8,128 bases of DNA, taken from contig JAGHCL010000145.1 of assembly GCA_021160485.1 (NCBI GenBank), positions 1 through 8,128 on the forward strand. Direction: 5' to 3'. Origin of the DNA: Candidatus Desulfofervidaceae bacterium (lineage in GTDB: Bacteria > Desulfobacterota > Desulfofervidia > Desulfofervidales > Desulfofervidaceae). A model generated the notes under the pieces. That model saw only the letters and a program-made list of their open reading frames with translations. It searched no databases and was not told the DNA's origin. Made by a program: the position numbers and the translations under genes. Below, piece after piece: positions 1 through 6,697 of this stretch. Positions within the stretch are counted from its first letter, which is position 1, and each line of letters opens with the position of its first letter.

Positions 1-804
1 ACTGTGGCAATCTAGGCATACATTGGGATTTAAGCCAAGTTGGAGATGACTATAAATTGTTCTATCTGCTTTGGCTACCTGAGAATGGCAACTCAAACAT
101 AAGGAACGATCGTTTATTTTTACTTTTCCTACTTCGTCTCCCTTCATTTCATGGCATATATTACACTTTTTTTCACCATAGGGGTTGTGACTGAATTTCC
201 GCAGTAGGTGTGCTTTTTGGGAAGCATGGACATTGTGACAAGAGAAACACATTTGGCCATTCATGTCTTCTGTGTGGTGAGAAGCAAGGATATTCTTTTT
301 TATGTGACACTTAAAACAAAGTATCTTTTTATCTTCTACTAGTAAGCCTTTATAATTGCTTCCATGAGCCTTATGGCAGACAAGGCAGTTTTGGGCTACT
401 GGTTTGTGAAAATGTTTGCCCGCTAGGATGTTTTCTTTTTTATGACACTCAAAACATAACTTTTGGGAAGGTCTTTTCAAAAGTGCTTTATATGGAGAAG
501 CATGAGGGTCATGGCACTTGTCACATTCTCCTTCTGAAACAGGGAAATGAGCGTAATGGTTGTGTTTTTCTTTATGGCAGGAGAGACAAGTTTGCTTTAC
601 AGACTTTTTTAGAAGATGTGGTTGGTCTGAGGTATGAGTGCTGTGGCAGACAGTGCAATTTTTCTTCTTCAAAACGGCATGAACACTTCCTGTTTTTAAA
701 CGCTGTTTAATTTGAGGATGGCAGCGCAGACAGTTATCTTGTGCATACCCAACCGTGACGAAAAGAAATAACCCTATGATAAACAAGCTATACCACTTTT
801 TCAT
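1..804 (-). CDS. Multiheme doubled-CXXCH cytochrome c, at least 11 hemes (3' end cut by window edge)
   Basis: The ATG at 804 overlaps the stop of the 26-heme gene as ATGA, and AGGGGA stands six bases ahead, so the two cytochromes are probably translationally coupled. The frame is open to base 1, giving 268 codons without a stop. Residues about 1-21 form a signal peptide (MKKWYSLFIIGLFLFVTVGYA, cleavage probably before QDNC). No lipobox is seen, unlike the previous gene, so this protein may be soluble in the periplasm or secreted. CXXCH motifs begin at C25, C50, C73, C94, C117, C140, C163, C186, C214, C236 and C263. The spacing (21-28 residues) and linker motifs (DPHAS, KAHGS, NVHAS) match the 26-heme neighbour, so the two are likely paralogues. 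The final heme count and any C-terminal domain lie outside the window. The product is a secreted electron carrier by family; its partner is unknown. Confidence -1.
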   Translation of the reverse strand, partial: MKKWYSLFIIGLFLFVTVGYAQDNCLRCHPQIKQRLKTGSVHAVLKKKNCTVCHSTHTSDQPHLLKKSVKQTCLSCHKEKHNHYAHFPVSEGECDKCHDPHASPYKALLKRPSQKLCFECHKKENILAGKHFHKPVAQNCLVCHKAHGSNYKGLLVEDKKILCFKCHIKKNILASHHTEDMNGQMCFSCHNVHASQKAHLLRKFSHNPYGEKKCNICHEMKGDEVGKVKINDRSLCLSCHSQVAKADRTIYSHLQLGLNPNVCLDCHS

Positions 805-2747
805 TTTGTTTCCCCTTTGGTAACTTCATGATGGCACTCCTGACAGTTCCCTTTGGCAAAGGGCTTATGGAGAAAGTGTTTAAACAGGGCCTGTGTGCTT
901 GCGCTGTGTGGGGTATGGCAATTAGTGCAATTAACCCCTTGTAAGGGCCGACCGAGATGTTTCCCTTTTAATGTTTTATCATTTATATGATGGCAATCTT
1001 TACATAAAGCTGCTCCTGTTGTCCGCAAAAGATAAGGTTGCTGACTGAAGTGAGGTTTATGGCAGTAAAAACATTGTCCTTTTTCTATTGGTTTATGAAT
1101 AAATAGGGGGGCCTTGCCTCTTTTTTTAATCAAGTCCATATGGCAGGAAAAACAAAGACCCTTCCAAGGACGATAAAGTTGTCCTTTGATCCTACTCCCG
1201 TGAGGATTGTGGCAAGCTATGCATTCACCTTGTTTCAAAGGTTGGTGCACATGTATGGCCATTTCTGCTTTTCTCTCTATACTGGAATGGCAACGGAAAC
1301 AATTATTTGCTCCGATTTGAATAAGCTGCGAACTGTTGTCAGAGGCATGATGCTCATGACATTTCTCACAATTGCCGTTTCTAAAGGGGGGATGAATAAC
1401 TGTCCAGTTACGGCTCATATCTTGATGGCACTCCAAGCAAAGGCGCCTCCTACTTGTAAAAAGCAGAAATTTATTAGAAGCAGAATGAGGATTGTGGCAG
1501 AGGTAACACTCTCCCTTCCGGGCAGGGGTATGGATGCTAATTTTTTTAAATTCTCTCCTTGTTTCTTTATGGCAGGAAAGACATAAGTCAGGCATCTTTT
1601 TATTCAACACCCATTTCTGGGAAGAAGCGTGGGCATTGTGGCAAAGGAGACATTGACCTTCAGCCGCTGGTGCATGTTTATAAGCCTGGATAAAACTTTT
1701 GTCTTTATGGCAGGTAAAACAAAAATTGGTCTTTCTAGATAATAACTTCTCTGCTGGCGCTGTATGGGGATTGTGACAAACAACACATTTCCCATCTGCT
1801 ACTGGTTTATGGAGGTGTTTTGCCTTTAACTTTTCTTTGATTTGATTATGGCATGAAAGACAGAGTTGTTTTTCTGGTAAGGTAGTTATGCCCTGATAAT
1901 AACTGGCATGAGGAGCATGGCAAGTTAGACAATCTTTGTTCTTTAAAGGCGGATGAACATTTTTGTTATTGAAAGGTGGACTATTAGGATCATGACATTT
2001 ATAACAAAGCTCATTACCTTGTGTCTTAAGCGCAAAGGGATTTTTCGCACTTGGAGCAACATGGCAGTTTTCACAGTTTTTACGCATAGGAGAATGAGCG
2101 TAGGTCTTAAAAAGTCCCTTTTCAGGGGCACTATGGGGAGTGTGACAATTCAAGCAATGTTTCCCTTTGACAGGATAGCCATAATGGACTTTGATAAAAT
2201 GCTCTTTATTTGTTTTATGACAATCCAGACATACCTTTGAAGTTTCCTTTTTAAGCAGATAAGGTAGATTCCCCACGTGGGGTGAATGGCAGGTTTGGCA
2301 GTCCTGGGTAGGTTTATGGGTTATTTCCTGGCTGAATTTAGTCTTATCATGACAAGATAAGCATGTATCTCGTGGACCTTTTGAGAGATAGAATTTAGAT
2401 TTACTCCCGTGAGGATTATGACATTTCAAACAATTGCCCTTTTTGAAAGGTGGATGCTGTTTGGCACCTTTGGCATTTTTTATATCTTTATGGCAAGAAA
2501 AACATAATTGGGGGATAGTTTCTTTTAAATATACTCCTCCAATTAAACCATGTTGACGGTGACAGGCCTCACAATTTTTTTCGACCACAGGTGGATGGAG
2601 GTAAGTTAGGGTTTTAAAATCTTCATATTCTTTTTGATGGCATTCAACACATTTTTTCTGCACAGTTAATGGCTTTTGAGGGGCTTGCTGGGCACAACTT
2701 ATAAAACACATTACCAAGCATACAAAAAAGATAGATGCTCTCTTCAC
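801..2747 (-). CDS. 26-heme doubled-CXXCH cytochrome c, probable outer-membrane lipoprotein
   Basis: A 648-residue multiheme cytochrome with 26 CXXCH motifs, the first Cys at 33 and the last at 635, spaced 21-28 residues apart over the whole chain with no heme-free domain. The repeating unit of about 48 residues reads roughly H.P...G.C..CHNPH.S, then LL, then LC..CH, the doubled-CXXCH pattern. I count about 33 further His residues, enough for each heme to have a second His ligand. The N-terminus (MKRASIFFVCLVMCFISC) ends in a possible lipobox with Cys18 as lipid site; Phe at -3 is not ideal. The GTG start has GGGAG seven bases ahead and lies 3 bases after the upstream stop, in the same frame. 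The size and regular heme chain fit long-range electron transfer at the outer membrane or cell surface (family knowledge plus inference). The last 4 bases overlap the next cytochrome start as ATGA. Confidence -1.
   Translation of the reverse strand: MKRASIFFVCLVMCFISCAQQAPQKPLTVQKKCVECHQKEYEDFKTLTYLHPPVVEKNCEACHRQHGLIGGVYLKETIPQLCFSCHKDIKNAKGAKQHPPFKKGNCLKCHNPHGSKSKFYLSKGPRDTCLSCHDKTKFSQEITHKPTQDCQTCHSPHVGNLPYLLKKETSKVCLDCHKTNKEHFIKVHYGYPVKGKHCLNCHTPHSAPEKGLFKTYAHSPMRKNCENCHVAPSAKNPFALKTQGNELCYKCHDPNSPPFNNKNVHPPLKNKDCLTCHAPHASYYQGITTLPEKQLCLSCHNQIKEKLKAKHLHKPVADGKCVVCHNPHTAPAEKLLSRKTNFCFTCHKDKSFIQAYKHAPAAEGQCLLCHNAHASSQKWVLNKKMPDLCLSCHKETRREFKKISIHTPARKGECYLCHNPHSASNKFLLFTSRRRLCLECHQDMSRNWTVIHPPFRNGNCEKCHEHHASDNSSQLIQIGANNCFRCHSSIERKAEMAIHVHQPLKQGECIACHNPHGSRIKGQLYRPWKGLCFSCHMDLIKKRGKAPLFIHKPIEKGQCFYCHKPHFSQQPYLLRTTGAALCKDCHHINDKTLKGKHLGRPLQGVNCTNCHTPHSASTQALFKHFLHKPFAKGNCQECHHEVTKGETK
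811..816 (-). promoter_or_regulatory. Ribosome binding site (AGGGGA) of the left-edge cytochrome
   Basis: The minus strand reads AGGGGA, six bases, then ATG at 804. It lies within the last codons of the 26-heme gene, and the start overlaps that gene's TGA. Confidence -1.
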
Positions 2748-2750
2748 CTT

Positions 2751-4403
2751 TCAACTCCCAATTTTAAATTCTTCTTCTACTTTCTTTAACGTAGCCTTGT
2801 CAATTTCTATTTTGGATATTCTTCGTAACTCCTTTAAATACTTACTAAGCATTTTGTTAAATTTTCTATACCAAAGTTTTTTCTCAATGTCCATTTTTAC
2901 TTTTTCGTAAGGTAATTGCTCGCCTAGTTTTTTTTCTTCTAACTTTAACACAATATACTTACCATTATCCTTTATCACCGGTGAAATATCTCCAGGTTTT
3001 AGCTTGCTGACAGCTTCCTTTACTTGAGAGGGCATCTTATCTTCTGAAATCCAGCCCAAAAGTCCCCCCTTCTTGGCTGAGCTACCCTTGGATTTCTTCC
3101 TAGCTAGGAGAGAGAAATCGGCTCCAGCTATCAGTTCTTCCCGAATTTCTTCGGCTTCTTTTTTGGTTGAGACTTTAATGAGACTTAATTTATATTTTGT
3201 AGGGGCTCTGAACTCTTCTTTATGCCGTTGATAATATTCTTTCAATTCCTTTTCTTCTATCTTCACTTGTGGAGCAATAATTTTTTGCTTGAAAAGAGTA
3301 GCTAGGAAATAACGCTGGAATTTTTTAAGTGTATTCTGAAGGTTCTTGTCTTTACGGAAATAACCTTTTTTTAGTGCTTCTTGAGCAAGGAGAGAGTCAT
3401 TAATCATTTGGTCTAGCACGGATTTTTTTATTTTTTTTTCGTCTATTTTAAAGTGCCATCGTTTTGCCATTGCCTTAGCTCCCCAAAGTCGCTTTTTCAA
3501 GGCAGGTAGAAATGCTTCTACTCTGATTTCTTCTCCATTGACTTTAGCCAGAATTCCGGTAGATTCTTTATCATTCACATCTATCTTTTCAAACAGCTTG
3601 TGATTTATCTCTATTTTTGCCTTTTTTCGTAGGGCAGTGGTTAGTTCTTTTCTCCTTTCTTTCAGTTTTTGTTTGATATATTGTTTTTTAAACCAAGTTT
3701 TATCTTTTTCAAAAATTTCAGGTTTAGGCGAAATAATCTTTTCTACTTTAATGATGTGATAACCTGCATCTGTCTTTACAATATCACTTATCTCTCCGGG
3801 TTTGAGAGAAAAAGCCACTTTTTCCCAAGCATCTGCCATTCGGCCACGAGTTACCAAACCCATATCTCCACCCCTTTGGGCAAAGGGGTCTTCAGAAAAG
3901 ACTTTGGCTACTTCAGAAAAGGACTTGCCTGATTTTAAGCGCTTAAGCGCTTTTTGGGCCTTTTTTTTGTCCTTTGTAAATATTTGCCTGACATGTATTT
4001 TGGTAAGCCTGCGGTTATAATAGTTTTTTAGGACTTTGTCTGTAATGTTCATTTTTTTAACTTCTTCCTGCCAGAATTTACTTAAAGCGAGTTCTTTCCG
4101 AACGTCATTCATATTTTTTAAATAAGAAGAATCCTGGTCTAATCCTAACCTTTTGGCTTCCTGCGCCATCAAGTATTCATCAATAAGTTTTTTTAGTTTT
4201 TGCTCTAAAGCTTCCGTAGTTAAAGCAGCTTTTCCTTTTTTTTCTTTAGGGTGCATTTGTTCGTAAAGGTGGAATTCTACCAAATATTGCTTGAAATCTT
4301 TTATTCCCACTTCTTCACCATTAACTTTGGCCAGATAAGCAAGGCTTTGATAGGGCCAGAAAAAGAGCAAGCTGAGTAAGATCAAATAAACTATCTTTTT
4401 CAT
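2751..4403 (-). CDS. Periplasmic peptidyl-prolyl isomerase/chaperone with two tandem SurA-like parvulin units
   Basis: A 550-residue folding factor. A signal peptide covers about 1-22 (LLSLLFFWPYQSLA). The rest is two copies of one unit: a helical chaperone part starting LAKVNGEE (residues 24 and 285), then a parvulin (PpiC) domain, at about 135-222 and 403-488. Unit 1 keeps the conserved marks: His137 in HVRQIF, the FSEDPFAQRGGDMG stretch, LKPGEIS and His216 in GYHIIKVE. In unit 2 the matching positions are Lys405 and Tyr483, while GGLLGW and LKPGDIS remain, so it is probably not an isomerase and may serve peptide binding, as one parvulin domain of E. coli SurA does. The ATG at 4403 has AAGGAG five bases ahead. 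Placed just before two giant cytochromes, it may help fold or deliver them (inference). The family call is strong; symbols such as surA or prsA are not justified given the duplicated layout. Confidence -1.
   Translation of the reverse strand: MKKIVYLILLSLLFFWPYQSLAYLAKVNGEEVGIKDFKQYLVEFHLYEQMHPKEKKGKAALTTEALEQKLKKLIDEYLMAQEAKRLGLDQDSSYLKNMNDVRKELALSKFWQEEVKKMNITDKVLKNYYNRRLTKIHVRQIFTKDKKKAQKALKRLKSGKSFSEVAKVFSEDPFAQRGGDMGLVTRGRMADAWEKVAFSLKPGEISDIVKTDAGYHIIKVEKIISPKPEIFEKDKTWFKKQYIKQKLKERRKELTTALRKKAKIEINHKLFEKIDVNDKESTGILAKVNGEEIRVEAFLPALKKRLWGAKAMAKRWHFKIDEKKIKKSVLDQMINDSLLAQEALKKGYFRKDKNLQNTLKKFQRYFLATLFKQKIIAPQVKIEEKELKEYYQRHKEEFRAPTKYKLSLIKVSTKKEAEEIREELIAGADFSLLARKKSKGSSAKKGGLLGWISEDKMPSQVKEAVSKLKPGDISPVIKDNGKYIVLKLEEKKLGEQLPYEKVKMDIEKKLWYRKFNKMLSKYLKELRRISKIEIDKATLKKVEEEFKIGS
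2755..2759 (-). promoter_or_regulatory. Ribosome binding site (GGGAG) supporting the GTG start of the 26-heme cytochrome
   Basis: The minus strand reads GGGAG, seven bases, then GTG at 2747. It lies inside the last codons of the parvulin gene. The GTG is followed by Lys-Arg and a hydrophobic run, as expected for a signal peptide. Confidence -1.
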
Positions 4404-4408
4404 GTTAT

Positions 4409-4414
4409 CTCCTT
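4409..4414 (-). promoter_or_regulatory. Ribosome binding site (AAGGAG) of the tandem parvulin gene
   Basis: The minus strand reads AAGGAG, five bases, then ATG at 4403. Its first base is the last base of the upstream TAA stop, so termination and re-initiation are adjacent. Confidence -1.
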
Positions 4415-4995
4415 TATTTTTGGGTAGTTTTTAATAATTCTCGCACAGCATATTGGGTAAGTTTATTTAACGACCGAATACGCCCAATATTAATAATGGT
4501 TACATAGTCTTCCCCTGTCCTTTCTATGCTCCCTCGCCAGATAACTTGGTCTGTTTGGGTTTCAATCAGCCTTAGACTTATCTCAACTATAGGGATGGTA
4601 CCCTTTTCTTCAAACTCTCTTACGGTCCCTAAAAAAACAGCATCTACCTTAAATTGATTTCGCAATAACGTAAGTCTTGTTTTGTCAATTTTATCTTTTT
4701 GTTCAATTCGCTGTTTAATAAAAAAGTCCATAATATTTCCCATTTCTTCAACTTGGAATTGATGGGTTTTTACTAACTCAGTAAAAAAGATTTGGGTTAC
4801 AATTTCTCCTGCATGGGGTTCTTTTGATGCATTTGCAAAAGGGAAAACAGCTACCTTTTGGATCTTTTGCAATGCTGGTTTATTTACATAAACTAGAGGT
4901 GCAGATTTGCATGCCATATTTGTAAAATCCAAAAGCAGTGCCAATAAAGATAAAATAGCCAATCTACTCCAAAAGAACTTTGTTTTAACAAGCAT
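4414..4995 (-). CDS. Probable lipoprotein, single CsgG/LpoB-like (TolB-N-like) domain
   Basis: A 193-residue protein. The N-terminus has basic residues, a hydrophobic run (about 12-23) and NMAC, so Cys29 may be a lipidated Cys after a type II signal peptide; the -3 and -2 residues are unusual for a lipobox, so this is tentative. Residues about 45-189 look like the fold shared by CsgG, LpoB and FlgO: first strand KVAVFPFANAS, helix GEIVTQIFFTEL, the strand pair DAVFLGTV and VEISLRLIETQTDQVIW, and the final helix LTQYAVRELL. CsgG forms an outer-membrane export channel, LpoB activates a cell-wall synthase and FlgO is flagellar; sequence alone does not say which applies. It closely resembles the N-terminal part of the first gene of this cluster. 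The ATG is 3 bases after the upstream stop with little ribosome-site match, suggesting translational coupling. Its stop codon overlaps the ribosome site of the next gene. Confidence -1.
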   Translation of the reverse strand: MLVKTKFFWSRLAILSLLALLLDFTNMACKSAPLVYVNKPALQKIQKVAVFPFANASKEPHAGEIVTQIFFTELVKTHQFQVEEMGNIMDFFIKQRIEQKDKIDKTRLTLLRNQFKVDAVFLGTVREFEEKGTIPIVEISLRLIETQTDQVIWRGSIERTGEDYVTIINIGRIRSLNKLTQYAVRELLKTTQK

Positions 4996-4998
4996 CTT

Positions 4999-5541
4999 TT
5001 ATAGCCTAAACTGAGAGAGCAGATTGTCTAACTCTAGGATGAGGGACTTAATGGCTAAATCAGGGTTTTTCTTACTTTCTTCTTTTAATTTTTCGGTAAG
5101 TTTCCTAATTTTTTGGACCTTATCATGCAATTGTTGAATACTTTTGTTCAATTCATCTACAAATTCCTGCAAATCATCTCCTTTTCTTATCTTAAAGTTT
5201 GAAGTTAGATCACCTTCACCGATTCTTTTAATCTCTTTTTCCAACCGATAAAGAGGACCAGCAATAGTATGGGGGAAAAAGAGAGCAATAATTCCACCTA
5301 CTAAGAGACCAATAGCCAGGGCGCCACCCAGTATCGGCCAAAGAAAATCTAAGAAGGTTTTTGCCCGGATGTGAACTTGGTAGTAAGTTTGACCTATTTC
5401 CTGACGACTATAAAAGTAAAATAAGGCTACCGAAGCAGCCGTGCTGACAAATACAATAAAAAATACCTTGAGAAATAAACGTAGCTGCATGTTAGTTTTA
5501 ATTGCATAATTTAGTTTTTTCCTTTTAACTTTTTTTTCCAT
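4999..5541 (-). CDS. Small two-helix HAMP-domain membrane protein without an output domain
   Basis: This 180-residue protein starts at the ATG at 5541, eight bases after a strong GGAGG. An in-frame TTG at 5556 overlaps that ribosome site and is an unlikely start. Residues about 22-44 form the first membrane helix and about 67-89 the second, with only some 20 residues between them outside, too few for a normal sensor domain. A HAMP domain follows directly (about 89-143: HTIAGPLYRLEKEIKRI, GEGDLTSNF, then a second amphipathic helix around DDLQEFVDELNKSI). A charged coiled-coil tail runs to the end. HAMP domains pass signals between membrane helices and a kinase, cyclase or chemoreceptor domain; none of those is present. 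The stop lies 3 bases before the next start, so it belongs to the operon. It may be a membrane adaptor or anchor for the exported complex, or a relic of a chemoreceptor. The function is unknown. Confidence -1.
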   Translation of the reverse strand: MEKKVKRKKLNYAIKTNMQLRLFLKVFFIVFVSTAASVALFYFYSRQEIGQTYYQVHIRAKTFLDFLWPILGGALAIGLLVGGIIALFFPHTIAGPLYRLEKEIKRIGEGDLTSNFKIRKGDDLQEFVDELNKSIQQLHDKVQKIRKLTEKLKEESKKNPDLAIKSLILELDNLLSQFRL

Positions 5542-5549
5542 TTTCTCTT

Positions 5550-5554
5550 CCTCC
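5550..5554 (-). promoter_or_regulatory. Ribosome binding site (GGAGG) that fixes the HAMP gene start
   Basis: The minus strand reads GGAGG, then 8 bases, then ATG at 5541. The alternative upstream TTG at 5556 overlaps this site, so the ATG is preferred. Confidence -1.
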
Positions 5555-5605
5555 AATGAGGTTAACTTTCTTGACTTACTCTTAACACCATACCCCTTAG
5601 CTTTG

Positions 5606-6697
5606 TCAATACCTTTCTCCGTGGCAGCTTACACACAACTCTCTTCCCATAGGTTTACGCAGGATATAGCGATATTCACTGCCGTGAGGTTGATGACAAG
5701 AACTACAGGTGACCATACCGTCTGGCAAAGGTAAATCTGAAGGAGCGTGCATATCGCTTGTTAAAGGAACTCCTACTGGGTGGGAAATTCCTAATTTCTC
5801 AGAAGAATGACATTTATAACATGCCTTAAACCCTGCTTCTTTTTCACCCTTTATAACAAAATTGTCATGTCCTTTGAGTTGAGTAGAGGCTTGAGTTATT
5901 TCCTTAACTTCTACCGTCCCCTGAGCTGGTTTGGTTGTAAGCCAGAAAAAAACCACTCTATTGTCTGGAGTTTTAAAGATATGCAAGTCCCTAATTTCTA
6001 GATCAGAAACGGTTTGAGCTTGAAATGTTTTTTTAGATGATGTTTGTGGTTTCACTTTAAATGTCATATCGGCAGAGACTGCTTCATTGCCGTAAAGGTC
6101 AGCCGAGTGAACCCTAAAATGATATACTTCTCCTTTACCCAGATTCGCAATTTTTACCACATGATGAGTAACTAAATTTTCGTCTAAAGGAGTAATGAAG
6201 CCGTAATGAGGAGGCGTCCCATATTCCACCTGGCTGGTAGATGGTTCATCGGTATCCCAAACAATAACTGCTTCAAAAAAGACTCCCGGTGTAATTTGCT
6301 CCACTCTCACATTGAAAATCCGGGGCGGGGTTTCATCTCGTTCTATCGAGAGCTGGTTGATATCCAATATGCGAGTTAACTCTTTTATTTTACCCTTTTT
6401 ATCTCTTACCCTGATTAATGCCCGGTATTTAGTATCTTCTTTTAAAGCTATAGTAATCTCATGTTCATAAGCTATAGGAGTTGTTTTTACTATAGTCTTA
6501 CTGTCTTCTTTATCCTCCATGTTTTTATATATATGGCAGATTTTACATTTTTCTTCTAAAAACGGGGGATGAATATAAGATTTTTTAATACCTTCACTCC
6601 AGGTTTTTCTATGGCAATCTTTACAACTATCAGCCCAAGCCAAATCTCCTATACATAGCAGTAACCAGATAGCTATAAACAATCGTTTAAAAATCAT
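5606..6697 (-). CDS. Five-heme cytochrome c with an inserted fibronectin-III-like domain
   Basis: A periplasmic or surface electron-transfer protein of 363 residues. I chose the ATG at 6697, because it puts a clean signal peptide at the N-terminus (hydrophobic about 5-18, cleavage probably after LAWA, residue 22). The frame is open to a GTG at 6751, but that would add 18 mostly basic residues in front of the signal. Five CXXCH motifs begin at C25, C51, C293, C331 and C355. The last two form a doubled pair with a QPHGS spacer. Between hemes 2 and 3 lie about 240 residues without a heme: a short beta-rich stretch, then a fibronectin-III-like domain (about 121-217), beginning ETPPRI and carrying WDTDEPSTSQVEYG and a YHFRVHSADLYGNEA strand, as in FN3 modules of phosphatase-type proteins. 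The start overlaps the upstream gene by 11 bases, suggesting coupling. The exact electron partner cannot be told from sequence. Confidence -1.
   Translation of the reverse strand: MIFKRLFIAIWLLLCIGDLAWADSCKDCHRKTWSEGIKKSYIHPPFLEEKCKICHIYKNMEDKEDSKTIVKTTPIAYEHEITIALKEDTKYRALIRVRDKKGKIKELTRILDINQLSIERDETPPRIFNVRVEQITPGVFFEAVIVWDTDEPSTSQVEYGTPPHYGFITPLDENLVTHHVVKIANLGKGEVYHFRVHSADLYGNEAVSADMTFKVKPQTSSKKTFQAQTVSDLEIRDLHIFKTPDNRVVFFWLTTKPAQGTVEVKEITQASTQLKGHDNFVIKGEKEAGFKACYKCHSSEKLGISHPVGVPLTSDMHAPSDLPLPDGMVTCSSCHQPHGSEYRYILRKPMGRELCVSCHGERY

Noticed and set aside
483..710. Plus-strand open frame of 75 codons at the left end
   Set aside because: It lies opposite the left-edge cytochrome, whose minus-strand frame carries 11 evenly spaced CXXCH motifs.
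1140..1586. Plus-strand open frame of 148 codons opposite the 26-heme gene
   Set aside because: It is the complement of the heme repeats; the minus frame has a signal peptide and 26 CXXCH motifs, while this one shows no domain and no ribosome site. Other antisense and overlapping frames were dropped for the same reason.
2271..2282. 12-base palindrome CCCCACGTGGGG
   Set aside because: It encodes Pro-His-Val-Gly after a heme motif; codon content explains it and no second copy was seen.
801..2747. Possible CRISPR or DNA tandem repeat from the regular spacing in this stretch
   Set aside because: The repetition is at protein level (CXXCH pairs); the DNA between copies varies freely, so it is neither an array nor a recent tandem repeat.
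3870..3889. Hairpin with 8-base stem (ACCCCTTT / AAAGGGGT) and 4-base loop
   Set aside because: It encodes the conserved DPFAQRGG part of parvulin domain 1 and lies in mid-gene, with no U-tract of a terminator following it.
3937..3952. Perfect 16-base palindrome AAGCGCTTAAGCGCTT
   Set aside because: It falls within the first parvulin domain and encodes KALKRLK in frame; no poly-T run, operator context or second copy was seen, so it is probably chance codon repetition.
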